A DNA stretch of 64,000 bases from Pseudomonas fluorescens (GTDB taxonomy: Bacteria; Pseudomonadota; Gammaproteobacteria; Pseudomonadales; Pseudomonadaceae), in the NCBI RefSeq assembly GCF_001708445.1, contig NZ_CP015637.1:3659001-3723000 (forward strand), written 5' to 3'. The position numbers and the translations under genes are program-made. Below are positions 1 through 9,311 of the stretch, in pieces. The notes under the pieces are model-generated. The model was not told where the DNA came from. It saw only the letters and a list, made by a program, of their open reading frames with translations, and did no database searches. Each line of letters starts with the position of its first letter. Position 1 is the stretch's first letter.

Positions 1-12
1 TTTGTCTGTGGC

Positions 13-642
13 TCACGGGCGTTTGAACTGGCGGCGCAATTCTTCGATCTTTGGGCGGCACGCACACCCATCAAGGTGATCGTTGACCATCCCCATCGCC
101 TGCATCAGCGCATACATCGTGGTCGGCCCCACGAACGTCCAGCCGCGTTTCTTCAAGGCCTTGGATAAGCGCACCGAGGCGGGTGAAGTCGGATTGCCGG
201 TCCAGTAGGCCAGGTCCACCACTGCCGGACGCTCTTCAGGGCCGGGTTCGAACGCCCACAACCACTGCGCCAGCGAGCCGGTCTCGTCCACCAGCTCACA
301 CGCCCGGCGTGCATTGTTGATCGTGGAAACGATCTTCGCCCGATTACGCACGATGCCCGGATCTTGCATCAACCGCTCGACATCCGCCGCGCCGTACTGC
401 GCCACCCGGCGAAAATCAAAGCCCTCGAACGCCACCCGAAACTGCTCACGCTTGCGCAGGATGGTGATCCACGCCATGCCCGCCTGAAAGCCCTCCAGGC
501 AAATCTTCTCGTACAGCTGAACATCATCGGCCACCGGCACGCCCCACTCGCGGTCGTGGTATCGAGGGTATTCCGGCGCCGCCGTGCGCCAGGTGCAGTA
601 GACCTGTCCGGTCTCATCGGTGCTCAGTCCTGGTGTATCCAT
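13..642 (-). CDS. tag: DNA-3-methyladenine glycosylase I
   Basis: Cytosolic base-excision-repair enzyme that removes 3-methyladenine from alkylated DNA. The 209-aa product aligns along its length with the Tag family. The zinc-snap residues are present: Cys16, His29 (CX12H) near the N-terminus and His189, Cys193 (HX3C) near the C-terminus. The catalytic-pocket glutamate lies in ICLEGFQAG (Glu50, equivalent to E. coli Glu38). The N-terminus carries about 12 extra residues compared with E. coli Tag, so a slightly later start is possible. It is transcribed away from the symporter gene and the two share a 232-bp divergent region. The identity is secure; the exact start is less so. Confidence 0.95.
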   Translation of the reverse strand: MDTPGLSTDETGQVYCTWRTAAPEYPRYHDREWGVPVADDVQLYEKICLEGFQAGMAWITILRKREQFRVAFEGFDFRRVAQYGAADVERLMQDPGIVRNRAKIVSTINNARRACELVDETGSLAQWLWAFEPGPEERPAVVDLAYWTGNPTSPASVRLSKALKKRGWTFVGPTTMYALMQAMGMVNDHLDGCACRPKIEELRRQFKRP

Positions 643-728
643 CCATCACCTCACATGCCAGGTCGCGGATGATAAGCGAAAAAATTTCCACGCGGCCAAC
701 CGCTCAAGCGCCGCCCTCCACGACCAAC

Positions 729-795
729 TGGTCAGACCGGGACCTGTCAACCGACGAAGAATGACTTGTTATTTCAAAAATACCTGGCCTAGACT
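729..795 (+). promoter_or_regulatory. Candidate FadR-type operator and sigma70-like promoter
   Basis: TGGTCAGACC at 729-738 sits in a CTGGTCAGACCGG palindrome close to the TGGTNNNACCA sites bound by FadR/PdhR-type GntR regulators. Downstream, TTGTTA (766-771) and TAGACT (790-795) with an 18-bp spacer could be -35 and -10 boxes for the symporter gene at 875. Two GntR/FCD regulator genes follow that gene, so either may bind here. This rests on motif resemblance only. Confidence 0.35.
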
Positions 796-874
796 GGCGA
801 CGCACTGGACTTACCGGTATGACCACAACAATTAAGCCCTGGAACCACCGGGGCACCGAATAGAGATCACTCCC

Positions 875-2185
875 ATGCTCAGATGGTGCTCGCGTTCGAT
901 TTTCCTGCAAGTCGTGATTGGCCTGATGCTCGGCATCGCCTGCGGCCTTGCCCTTCCCGAATTCTCCTCGCAACTCAAACCCCTGGGTGACGGCTTTATC
1001 AAGCTGATCAAGATGCTGATTGGCCTGATCGTGTTCTGCGTGGTGGTCAGCGGTATCTCCGGCGCCGGTGACTTGAAGAAAGTCGGGCGCATCGGCCTCA
1101 AGTCAGTGATCTACTTTGAAGTGCTGACCACGGTTGCCCTGGTGATCGGCCTGGTCATGGCCTTCAGCACCGGCATCGGCACCGGAGCCAATATCCACCT
1201 GGAACAGCTCTCCTCCGCGGGCCTGCATGAACTGGCCGACAAGGGCCAGCACATCAAGGGCACCAGCCAGTTCCTGATGGACCTGATCCCCAACTCGGTG
1301 ATCGGCGCCTTTGCCGATAACAATGTGCTGCAAGTGCTGCTGTTTTCGGTGTTGTTCGGCAGCGCGTTGAACCTGGTGGGCGAAGCGGCTTCCGGCATCA
1401 CTCGGCTGATCAATGAACTGAGCCACGTGATTTTCCGCATCATGGGCATGATCGTGCGCCTGGCGCCGATCGGCGTGTTTGGCGCGATCGCCTTCACCAC
1501 CAGCACCTACGGGCTGGACTCCCTGCAACACCTGGGCAGCCTGGTGGGCCTGTTCTACCTGACCTGCTTTGCGTTTGTCGCGCTGATCCTCGGCCTGGTG
1601 ATGCGCCTGTCGGGCCTGCGCATGTTGCCGTTGCTCAAGTACCTGCGTGAAGAGCTGCTGATCGTGATGGGCACCGCCTCCTCCGATGCGGTGCTGCCGC
1701 AGGTCATGCGCAAACTCGAACACCTGGGCATTGGCAGCTCCACCGTGGGCCTGGTGATTCCGACCGGGTATTCGTTCAACCTCGACGGTTTCTCGATCTA
1801 CCTGACCCTGGCCATCGTGTTTATCGCCAACGCCACCGGCACGCCACTGTCGATGACCGACCTGCTGACGATCTTGCTGGTGTCGCTGATCACCTCCAAG
1901 GGCGCCCATGGGATTCCCGGCTCGGCGCTGGTGATTCTGGCGGCCACCCTTACGGCCATCCCGGCGATTCCGGTGGTCGGCCTGGTGCTGGTATTGGCGG
2001 TGGACTGGTTCATGGGCATCGGCCGTGCGTTAACCAACCTGATCGGCAACTGCGTCGCCACCGTGGCCATCGCCCGCTGGGAAAAAGACATCGACATCCA
2101 GCGCGCCAACAAAGTGCTGTACGGCCAGCAGGGTTATGCCTTCCAGGCTAAAAAGCCGGTAGTGCCAGCGCATCAGGAATTCTAG
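875..2185 (+). CDS. DctA-like dicarboxylate/amino-acid:cation symporter
   Basis: Inner-membrane secondary transporter of the DAACS family (436 aa), expected to import C4-dicarboxylates or similar acids with protons or sodium. Family marks are GDGFIKLIKMLIG near residue 40, the serine motif TASSDAVLPQVMRKLEHLG in the re-entrant hairpin region near residue 270, and IPTGYSFNLDGFSIYLTLA just after it. It has about eight hydrophobic helices plus the two hairpins. The usual DctA 'P' in the APIIF stretch is replaced (IGLIVFCVVVSG), so it is probably a paralogue rather than the housekeeping DctA. The substrate cannot be read from sequence. Two GntR regulators lie downstream and a possible FadR-type operator lies upstream. 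Confidence 0.85.
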   Translation: MLRWCSRSIFLQVVIGLMLGIACGLALPEFSSQLKPLGDGFIKLIKMLIGLIVFCVVVSGISGAGDLKKVGRIGLKSVIYFEVLTTVALVIGLVMAFSTGIGTGANIHLEQLSSAGLHELADKGQHIKGTSQFLMDLIPNSVIGAFADNNVLQVLLFSVLFGSALNLVGEAASGITRLINELSHVIFRIMGMIVRLAPIGVFGAIAFTTSTYGLDSLQHLGSLVGLFYLTCFAFVALILGLVMRLSGLRMLPLLKYLREELLIVMGTASSDAVLPQVMRKLEHLGIGSSTVGLVIPTGYSFNLDGFSIYLTLAIVFIANATGTPLSMTDLLTILLVSLITSKGAHGIPGSALVILAATLTAIPAIPVVGLVLVLAVDWFMGIGRALTNLIGNCVATVAIARWEKDIDIQRANKVLYGQQGYAFQAKKPVVPAHQEF

Positions 2186-2200
2186 AGCGCTAACGCCTTC

Positions 2201-2306
2201 CACTGTAGGAGCGAGCTTGCTCGCGAAGATCGTCAACGATAACGCGGGCATTCTGGATGTACGCGGTGACTTGAAGTTTTTCGCGAGCAAGCTCGCTCCT
2301 ACAGTG
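2201..2306. repeat. BIME: paired inverted REP sequences
   Basis: Two 27-bp arms (2201-2227 and 2280-2306) are perfect reverse complements; each contains TGTAGGAGCGAGCTTGCTCG. The spacer is about 52 bp. This is a typical Pseudomonas REP doublet between the symporter gene and the first GntR gene. It may fold in RNA and attenuate read-through between them. Confidence 0.9.
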
Positions 2307-2338
2307 CAGGGATTATTCATTTTTAAGGAGCGCACGAC

Positions 2339-3040
2339 GTGATCAGCACCTCAACCGTCGTCAATTCAGTCGTAGAAAAACTCCGCGCCGCCTTGGCGCG
2401 GGGTCAGTGGCGCCGGGGCGAAATGTTGCCCGGCCAGCGTGAACTGGCCGAACAGATGGGCATCAGCCGCCCCAGCCTGCGCGAGGCCGTGATTGTGCTG
2501 GAAACCCTCGGCCTGGTGCGTTCCATGCCCGGCAAAGGCGTGGTCGTGCTGGAAACCAGCATCAGCGAACCGCAATCGAGCGACGCTGTGGCCGACGCCA
2601 GCCTGGAAGACATCCTGCAACTGCGCTACACCCTCGAACCTTTCATCGTCGGCCTGGTGGCCCAGTCCATCAGCAGCAAGGAAGTCGGCCAACTGCGCCT
2701 GACCCTGATGGACATGCGCGAAGCCCTCGACGCCGGGGATGCCGAAGCCGGCATGAACGCCTACCTCGATTTTCACGAAGAACTGTTTGCGCTCACCTCC
2801 AACCCGATCTTCCAGAACGTGGTGCAACAAACCAGCAACGCCCTCAAGCAAAGCGCCCAGGTGCTGCGCAACTCCCCCGAGCACCTGGCCGAACGCCTTC
2901 AGGAAAACGAAGCCGTAGTACGCGCCATCCGCAACAAGAACAGCGCCCTGGCCAGTGCCGAAATGCGCCGGCACATCCTCCAGGAAGGCCTGCGCATGGG
3001 CATTCGCTTGAACATCCCGGACGACCATCTGGGCAGTTGA
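2339..3040 (+). CDS. GntR-family regulator, FCD (FadR) subfamily
   Basis: DNA-binding repressor or activator of 233 aa. An N-terminal winged helix (about 8-72) carries the GntR signature LPGQRELAEQMGISRPSLREA. A C-terminal all-helical FCD effector domain (about 85-225) includes AYLDFHEELFALTSNPIF and RRHILQEG, whose Asp/His positions commonly bind metal and a carboxylate ligand. The start is GTG at 2339, preceded by TAAGGAG at 2324-2330 (8-nt spacing). It lies 18 nt upstream of a second GntR gene. Given the neighbours, it probably controls the dicarboxylate-type transporter in response to an organic acid; that is inference. Confidence 0.85.
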   Translation: MISTSTVVNSVVEKLRAALARGQWRRGEMLPGQRELAEQMGISRPSLREAVIVLETLGLVRSMPGKGVVVLETSISEPQSSDAVADASLEDILQLRYTLEPFIVGLVAQSISSKEVGQLRLTLMDMREALDAGDAEAGMNAYLDFHEELFALTSNPIFQNVVQQTSNALKQSAQVLRNSPEHLAERLQENEAVVRAIRNKNSALASAEMRRHILQEGLRMGIRLNIPDDHLGS

Positions 3041-3058
3041 TTTTTTTGGAGACCGGCC

Positions 3059-3754
3059 ATGACCGCCCACGCCTTGCAACGTGCCCCCCTTGTCACTGCC
3101 CTGCCCAGCATGCGCCTGGTGGGCGCTAAAAAAACCTCGGTGGATGACATCTACCCACGGCTGTTCGACGCCATCCTCGAACAACGCATCGCCCCCTCCA
3201 GCCGCTTTACCGAAGAGGGCCTGGGTGAAACCTTTGGCGTCAGCCGCAGTGTGATTCGTCGCGTGCTGGCCAAGCTTTCCCATCAACAAGTGATCATCCT
3301 GCGCCCCAACCAACGCGCCCAGGTGGCGGCGCCGGACGCGCAGCAAACACGGCAGATCCTGGAAGCGCGGCGACTGACCGAAATCACCGTGGTGCAACTG
3401 GCCTGCGCCCAAGCCACGCCGATGCAAATCCGGCAGTTGCGCGAATTGATCGCACGCGAGCGTGACGGCATCGAACGGGACCTGCGTGGGCCGGCGATTC
3501 GCTTGTCGGGGGAGTTTCATCTGAATTTGGCGGCCATTGCCGGGAATGGGCCACTGGCGCAGTTTCTCAACAGCCTGGTGCCGTTGACGTCGCTGATCAT
3601 TGCCCAGTACGAAACGAAAGCCTGCACGTATTGCGCGTGGCAGGAGCATGAGGCGATTGTGGATGCGGTGGAGCAACGCGACTCAAGCACCGCAGTGGCC
3701 CTGATGACCCAGCACCTGGATCACCTGGAAGCCAAGTTGCTGAAACACCATTAA
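3059..3754 (+). CDS. Second GntR-family regulator, FCD subfamily
   Basis: 231-aa regulator in the same operon as the preceding one but not a close copy. The N-terminal 25 residues are an extension. The winged helix follows (about 28-92: RFTEEGLGETFGVSRSVIRRV), then an FCD domain (about 100-228) with SGEFHLNLAAIAGN and TQHLDHLE supplying candidate metal-binding His residues. The spacing from the upstream stop is 18 nt with a GGAG-containing RBS. Two FCD regulators in tandem behind one transporter is unusual and may mean two effectors, or that the second controls a distant target such as purine or pyrimidine catabolism. The target is unknown. Confidence 0.85.
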   Translation: MTAHALQRAPLVTALPSMRLVGAKKTSVDDIYPRLFDAILEQRIAPSSRFTEEGLGETFGVSRSVIRRVLAKLSHQQVIILRPNQRAQVAAPDAQQTRQILEARRLTEITVVQLACAQATPMQIRQLRELIARERDGIERDLRGPAIRLSGEFHLNLAAIAGNGPLAQFLNSLVPLTSLIIAQYETKACTYCAWQEHEAIVDAVEQRDSSTAVALMTQHLDHLEAKLLKHH

Positions 3755-3778
3755 TCTCCAGATAAAACGAGATCAAAA

Positions 3779-3867
3779 TGTGGGAGGGGGCTTGCCCCCG
3801 ATAGCGGTGGGCCAGTCATGAAGAGGCTGGCTGACACTCTGCTATCGGGGGCAAGCCCCCTCCCACA
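3779..3867. repeat. REP-type inverted repeat (GTGGGAGGGGGCTTGCCCCC family)
   Basis: 27-bp arms at 3779-3805 and 3841-3867 are perfect reverse complements around a 35-bp loop. The sequence begins TGTGGGAGGGGGCTTGCCCC. The same family recurs at 9684-9772 and 62150-62236. It lies between convergent genes. Confidence 0.9.
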
Positions 3868-3901
3868 GTTTTTGGGGTGTTTGATAAAGGGCATTCCAAC
3901 A

Positions 3902-3935
3902 AAAAGCCCCTGCATCTCACAATGCAGGGGCTTTT
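3902..3935 (-). terminator. Rho-independent terminator of the glutamate dehydrogenase gene
   Basis: A 14-bp perfect stem (AAAAGCCCCTGCAT at 3902-3915, its complement at 3922-3935) has a 6-nt loop. On the minus strand it is followed by a T-run (TTTTTG), 16 nt after the gdhB stop. The plus-strand side (CTTTTGTTT) may also terminate transcripts from the GntR genes. Confidence 0.85.
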
Positions 3936-3950
3936 GTTTCAGGCGCTAAA

Positions 3951-6900
3951 TCAAGCCGGTTGCAGCACCGACTGGCCACTCAACGCCAGGTCCAGCAACT
4001 CACGGTTGGCCACCGCATACATGGCGTAGTCCGTGCCGACCGCAGCACGGATTTCCACCATCATGGCGCGCCAGCGATCAGCCATGTCCTGGTGCTGCTC
4101 AAGCCACAGGGCCACGCGGGCTTCCATGTCTTGTGGCGCGTCGGCCATTTGCAGTACCGAGATGGTGATCGCCCGCTGCTGCCAGTCCACGTCGTCGCGG
4201 AACGCTTCGCGAGCCTGGGCCTGCCAGTTGTTGGCCACCGGCAGATCGCTGATCTGCTGCAGGTACCACGGCAAGTCCAAGGCGCTGCCGACAGCGAAGT
4301 AGGCCTTGGCCACTTCGGCGGCGTCATGCCCGGTGACGTCGGCGGCTTCGATGATCGGCAGCAAGGTGTACAGGTGAGTCGTGCCTGCAACCATGCGCGC
4401 CAACAATTCCGGCACACCGGCTTCGGTGTAGGCCTGGTAGCGGGTCTGCCAACCTTCACGAGTCGGGCCTTCCAGCAGTTCGTCGAGCTTGAGGCCCAGC
4501 GCGGCCAGGTGCGGACCAAAGTGCGCGGTATCGCGGCCAGCATCCTGTTCGTTGCGACGGCTGCGCAGGAACCAGCGCGTCGCGCGGCGGCCCAGGCGCA
4601 TCAGTTCGTCCATCAGCTCCAGTTGCACGTCGGCGGAGACCTGGTGGTCCAGGGCTTCGATCTGACGGAACCAGTGCGGGAGATGGAAGATGTCCCGCAC
4701 GATCACATAGGCGCCCGCCACGTTCGCCGGGCTCATGCCGGTCGACTCTTTGAGGCGTTGAACGAAGGTGATGCCCATGTGGTTGACCAGGTCGTTGGCG
4801 ATCTGGGTGCTGACGATCTCACGCTTGAGGCGGTGGCGACGCATCGCTTCACCGAACTTGGCGACCAGGCTCGGTGGGAACGCGGTCTCCATGTCACGGG
4901 TCAGGTACTCGTCATCCGGCACCAGCGACTTGAGCAGTGCTTCCTTGAGGTCGATCTTGCTGTACGAGATCAACACCGACAGCTCCGGACGGGTCAGGCC
5001 CTTGCCGGCGGAAGCGCGCTCGGTGAGCTGCTCCTCGGTCGGCAGGTACTCGATGGCGCGGTCCAGCTTGCCACGGCTTTCCAGGTCGCTCATCAGGCGC
5101 TTGTACTCGGCGGCACGCTCGTAGGCACGGCGCGCGGCCAGGGACAGGGCCTGGGTCTGCTTGTAGTTGTTGCCCAACACCAGGCTGCCGACTTCGTCGG
5201 TCATGCTCGCCAGCAACTGGTTGCGTTGCTTGTCGGTCATGTCGCCGGCCTGCACCACTTCGTTGAGCAGGATCTTGATGTTCACTTCGTGGTCGGAGCA
5301 GTCCACACCACCGGCGTTGTCGATGAAGTCGGTGTTGGAGCCGCCGCCATTGAGGCCGAACTCCACACGACCCAGTTGGGTCATGCCGAGGTTACCGCCC
5401 TCGCCCACCACCTTGCAGCGCAGCTCGTTACCGTTGACGCGCAGCGCGTCGTTGGCCTTGTCGCCCACATCGGCATGGCTTTCGGTGCTGGCCTTGACGT
5501 AAGTGCCGATACCACCGTTCCACAACAGGTCCACCGGCGCCTTGAGCAAGGCGTTGAGCAGTTCGGTCGGGGTCAGCTTGTCGGCCTGGATGTCGAAGCG
5601 TTCTTTCATCTGGGGCGAGATGGCAATGCTCTTCGCGCTGCGCGAGAAGATACCGCCGCCTTCGGACATGATGCTGGTGTCGTAGTCGCTCCACGCCGAA
5701 CGCGGCAGCTCGAACATGCGCTGGCGTTCGACAAAGCTGGTGGCCGGGTTCGGGTTTGGATCGATGAAGATATGCAGGTGGTTGAAGGCCGCGACCAGTT
5801 GCAGCTTGTCGGACATCAACAGGCCGTTACCGAATACGTCACCGGCCATGTCGCCGATGCCCACCACGGTGATGCTGTCTTCCTGCACATTGATGCCGCG
5901 CTCACGGAAGTGACGCTGCACACCGACCCACGCGCCCTTGGCGGTGATCCCCATTTTCTTGTGGTCGTAACCGGCCGAGCCACCGGAGGCGAACGCATCG
6001 CCCAGCCAGAAGCCGTAGTCGATAGCGATGCCGTTGGCGATGTCGGAGAAGGTCGCAGTGCCCTTGTCCGCCGCGACCACCAGGTACGGGTCATCGCCGT
6101 CATGCCGCACCACGTTGGCCGGCGGCACCAGGGCGCCGTCCTTCAGGTTGTCGGTGATGTCCAGCAGCCCGGAGATGAAGATGCGGTAGCAGGCAATGCC
6201 TTCGGCCGCGATCTCGTCACGGGAACCGCCCAATGGCAGGCGACGCGGCAGGAAACCGCCCTTGGCGCCCACCGGCACGATCACCGAGTTCTTCACTTGC
6301 TGGGCTTTTACCAGGCCGAGCACTTCGGTACGGAAGTCTTCTTCACGATCGGACCAGCGCAGGCCGCCACGGGCAACGTTGCCAAAGCGCAGGTGCACGC
6401 CTTCGACCCGTGGCGAGTAGACGAAGATTTCAAACTTCGGCACCGGCTTGGGCAGCTCGGGAATCGCGCGCGGGTCGAACTTGAAGCTGAAGTACGACTT
6501 GTTCTGGCCGTTGGCGTCGGTCTGGTAGAAGTTGGTGCGCAGGGTGGCCTTGATCAGGTCCAGGTAGCGACGCAGGATGCGGTCTTCGTTGAGCACCTGG
6601 ACGTCGTCCAGGGCCGTGAGGATCGCCTGCTCCAGACGTTGCTGCTTGTCTTCCAGGTCGTCGGCGTTGAGCTTGCGCGCCAGGTAGAAGCGGGTCTTGA
6701 ACAACCGGGTCAACTCGCGGGCGATGTCGGTGTGGTTGTTCAGGGTACTGGCGATGTAGCCCAGGTCGAAGCCCAGGCGAATCTGCTTGAGGTAACGGGC
6801 ATAGGCACGCAGCAGCGCGACGTCACGCCATGGCAGGCCAGCGGTGAGCACCAGGCGGTTGAACGCATCGTTCTCGGCATCGCCATGCACGATATGCACG

Positions 6901-8819
6901 AACGCGTCCTGCAGGGTGTCGTTGAGCTGCTGGATGTCCAGGTTCACGCCTTCGGCGGCGATGAACGCAAAATCGTGGATCCAGAACTCGCGGCCATTGG
7001 CATGGCGCAGGCGATACGGGAATTCACCCAGCACGCGCAGGCCCAGGTTTTCCAGGATCGGCAGGACGTCGGACAGGGCCAGCGGGGTATCCGCGTGGTA
7101 GAGCTTGCAATGCAGCTCGCGCTGGCCGGACACCTGGCCCAACGGCTGGTAGAAACTCATCACCAGCGGGTTGGCTTCGGTCAGGCTGAGCAGGTGCTGC
7201 ATGTCGACCACGGCCGAATGCGCCGCGAAACGCTCGCGGTAACCGGCCGGGAAGCCTTTCGGGAAGTCGGCCAGCACGTTGGTGCCGTGGGCTTCGCCGA
7301 AGCTTTCCACAACTAGGCTGGAGTAGTCGTCCTGCCAGCTGCGGCAGGCCTGCACCACTTCTTTTTCCAGTTGCAGCGGGTCGATGTCCAGGCGGTTCTT
7401 CGGGTCGACCCGCAGAATCAGTTGTACACGGGCCAACACGGATTCGGAGAAGAAGGTCCAGAATTCGCAGTCCGAGGCTTTCAGGCGATCCATCAGCACT
7501 TGCTGGATCTTCTGGCGCACTTCGGTGGAATAGATATCGCGTGGCACATAGGCCAGGCAGTAGCAGAAACGACCGTACGGGTCTTTGCGCAGGAACACGC
7601 GGATCTTGTTGCGCTCCTGGATCTGCACGATCGACATCACCGTGCTGAACAGCTCGTCGACCGGGGTCTGGAACAGGTCGTCACGGGGCAATACTTCAAC
7701 GACCTGGGCCAGCTCCTTGCCCAGGTGCGCCTTGGCCTGGAAGCCCGAACGGCGTTCGATTTCCGCGACCTTGCGACGGATATAAGGGATCACCCGCACG
7801 CTTTCGCCATACACCGACGAGGTGTACAGGCCCATGAAGCGGCATTCCTTGACGACCTTGCCGTCGGCATCGATCTGGCGGATCGACACGTAGTCCGGGT
7901 ACGCCGGGCGGTGTACGCGGCTCGGGTGCGCGGCCTTGGCGAACGACAGCACGGTCGGCTCGCGCAGGTAGGACACGGCGTAGTCTTCGATGCGCAGGTC
8001 GTCGGCGGTCAGGCCGGCGCGCAGCAGCTTGGTCAGGCCGAGGAACGAGCTGGCGTCATATTCGATATGACCGCCATCCGCCTCGTCACGTACCACGAAT
8101 TCCTCATAGCCCAGGAACGTGAAGTGGTTGCCCACCAGCCATTCCAGGAAGTTCTTGATCTCGGCCTTTTCTTCGCCGTCGATACCGAACGGGCTGGCGT
8201 CGATGCTTTCCAGCAGCTGCTGGACCTTGGCCTTCATCGGCTCGAAATCGGCCACGGCCACGCGCACTTCGCCCAATACCTGCTCCAGCTCTTTGCTCAG
8301 CACGTTGAGTTCGGCGGCGTTGGCGCAGCGGTCGATTTCCAGGTACATCAGCGATTCTTGCTGGATGCCTTCGCCCTGGGTGCCTTTAGGCAGGATTTCC
8401 AGCAATTCGCCCTTGCTGCCACGGCGTACGCTGAGCACGGTGGTTTGCAGGGTGTGAATACTGTAGCCACGGCGGTTCAGCTCGGTGCGTACCGAGTCCA
8501 CCAGAAATGGCAGGTCATGGTGCAGCACTTCGACCGCAGTGTGGGTCGACTGCCAGCCATGACGTTCATAATCGGGGTTATAGACCCGCACTTGCGATTC
8601 AGTGTGATCAAAGCGCTCAAGCAGGCGCCAGGCAGACAGGGTGCAACCGGCCAGGTCGGAAAGGCGACGCTGGGTCAGTTCGTCCAGGGAAATAATGCCG
8701 AAGAATTGCTCAGCGAACAGCGCCACTTGTGGCAGTGCCTGTTCACTGATGTGCTGCGCCAGTGCCGCTTGCAGTTGATGCTGGAAGTCGGCCTTGCTGG
8801 CTGCGGTGAAGAACGCCAT
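3951..8819 (-). CDS. gdhB: NAD-specific glutamate dehydrogenase, 180-kDa class
   Basis: Cytosolic catabolic enzyme that oxidises glutamate to 2-oxoglutarate and ammonia with NAD. At 1622 aa it matches the L_180 family (about 1620 aa in P. aeruginosa), far larger than the 50-kDa enzymes. The N-terminal ~700 residues are ACT-like regulatory modules. The catalytic core follows (about 750-1280) with VPVGAKGGFLPRRLP, GIGDMAGDVFGNGLLMSDK and EFGLNGGGSNTDFIDNAGG. A helical C-terminal domain closes the protein. In related enzymes activity is allosterically tuned by amino acids such as arginine and aspartate. It is monocistronic, ends at a strong terminator, and is divergent from the next gene across a 490-bp gap. 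Long plus-strand reading frames opposite it are shadows. Confidence 0.97.
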   Translation of the reverse strand: MAFFTAASKADFQHQLQAALAQHISEQALPQVALFAEQFFGIISLDELTQRRLSDLAGCTLSAWRLLERFDHTESQVRVYNPDYERHGWQSTHTAVEVLHHDLPFLVDSVRTELNRRGYSIHTLQTTVLSVRRGSKGELLEILPKGTQGEGIQQESLMYLEIDRCANAAELNVLSKELEQVLGEVRVAVADFEPMKAKVQQLLESIDASPFGIDGEEKAEIKNFLEWLVGNHFTFLGYEEFVVRDEADGGHIEYDASSFLGLTKLLRAGLTADDLRIEDYAVSYLREPTVLSFAKAAHPSRVHRPAYPDYVSIRQIDADGKVVKECRFMGLYTSSVYGESVRVIPYIRRKVAEIERRSGFQAKAHLGKELAQVVEVLPRDDLFQTPVDELFSTVMSIVQIQERNKIRVFLRKDPYGRFCYCLAYVPRDIYSTEVRQKIQQVLMDRLKASDCEFWTFFSESVLARVQLILRVDPKNRLDIDPLQLEKEVVQACRSWQDDYSSLVVESFGEAHGTNVLADFPKGFPAGYRERFAAHSAVVDMQHLLSLTEANPLVMSFYQPLGQVSGQRELHCKLYHADTPLALSDVLPILENLGLRVLGEFPYRLRHANGREFWIHDFAFIAAEGVNLDIQQLNDTLQDAFVHIVHGDAENDAFNRLVLTAGLPWRDVALLRAYARYLKQIRLGFDLGYIASTLNNHTDIARELTRLFKTRFYLARKLNADDLEDKQQRLEQAILTALDDVQVLNEDRILRRYLDLIKATLRTNFYQTDANGQNKSYFSFKFDPRAIPELPKPVPKFEIFVYSPRVEGVHLRFGNVARGGLRWSDREEDFRTEVLGLVKAQQVKNSVIVPVGAKGGFLPRRLPLGGSRDEIAAEGIACYRIFISGLLDITDNLKDGALVPPANVVRHDGDDPYLVVAADKGTATFSDIANGIAIDYGFWLGDAFASGGSAGYDHKKMGITAKGAWVGVQRHFRERGINVQEDSITVVGIGDMAGDVFGNGLLMSDKLQLVAAFNHLHIFIDPNPNPATSFVERQRMFELPRSAWSDYDTSIMSEGGGIFSRSAKSIAISPQMKERFDIQADKLTPTELLNALLKAPVDLLWNGGIGTYVKASTESHADVGDKANDALRVNGNELRCKVVGEGGNLGMTQLGRVEFGLNGGGSNTDFIDNAGGVDCSDHEVNIKILLNEVVQAGDMTDKQRNQLLASMTDEVGSLVLGNNYKQTQALSLAARRAYERAAEYKRLMSDLESRGKLDRAIEYLPTEEQLTERASAGKGLTRPELSVLISYSKIDLKEALLKSLVPDDEYLTRDMETAFPPSLVAKFGEAMRRHRLKREIVSTQIANDLVNHMGITFVQRLKESTGMSPANVAGAYVIVRDIFHLPHWFRQIEALDHQVSADVQLELMDELMRLGRRATRWFLRSRRNEQDAGRDTAHFGPHLAALGLKLDELLEGPTREGWQTRYQAYTEAGVPELLARMVAGTTHLYTLLPIIEAADVTGHDAAEVAKAYFAVGSALDLPWYLQQISDLPVANNWQAQAREAFRDDVDWQQRAITISVLQMADAPQDMEARVALWLEQHQDMADRWRAMMVEIRAAVGTDYAMYAVANRELLDLALSGQSVLQPA

Positions 8820-9311
8820 CTGTGGTACTCCGCTTGGGCTTGTTATTGATGGAAGCGTCGCGTGTTATCCCCTTGCGGGGAGACCGTCAGCTCTGTTCGC
8901 AGGTAACGAGTTAAGCACCTTAAACGAATCAGGGTGACAGGTGGGTGAAGCTGGACAAGACAGTCAGGTCACATACAACGTCCATTGAACGTACACCTTG
9001 CCGGGCGACGGTACGACGGGCAGGTCAGGCTCCCGGCACAGGGCACATCCGTTGCGCAGCTTAACGAGTGTAGGAAGACCGCTGCTTGCGGTGCTGCGAC
9101 ATATTCGGTCATCGGTAAGCAAGCTTGCGGTTGCGACTTGGACAACCCGGATTTTCCCGCAGAAAAACCGGCTGTTTTCGCCGCAGCGAGTACCAGAAAT
9201 GACCGATCTTGCCCATCAGGTCATGCACTGGGTCTGACACAGGATGCAGCACAAAATTCGCCGCAATGGCACAATTGCCCACGCAACACCCTCCCCCACA
9301 CAGGATTCCCC
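8820..9311. other. Divergent intergenic region, no gene seen
   Basis: 490 bp between the glutamate dehydrogenase start (minus) and the 117-aa gene (plus). It must hold both promoters, but I could not settle on convincing boxes. The only open frame here is an upstream extension of the next gene with atypical composition, which I do not accept. No REP element, RNA gene or terminator was recognised. Confidence 0.6.

Noticed and set aside
3960..7316. Very long open frame (over 1100 codons) on the plus strand opposite the glutamate dehydrogenase gene
   Set aside because: It lies entirely antisense to gdhB, has low-complexity Arg/His/Val/Gln-rich composition typical of shadow frames in GC-rich genes, and lacks an RBS. 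The same reasoning removes 7371-8849.
9266..9285. TGGCAC...TTGC upstream of the 117-aa gene considered as a sigma54 promoter
   Set aside because: The GG-to-GC spacing is shorter than the required 10 nt.
8985..9311. 109-codon N-terminal extension of the 117-aa gene
   Set aside because: The extension has random-like composition and no SD, while ATG 9312 has AGGA upstream and begins the conserved-looking part.
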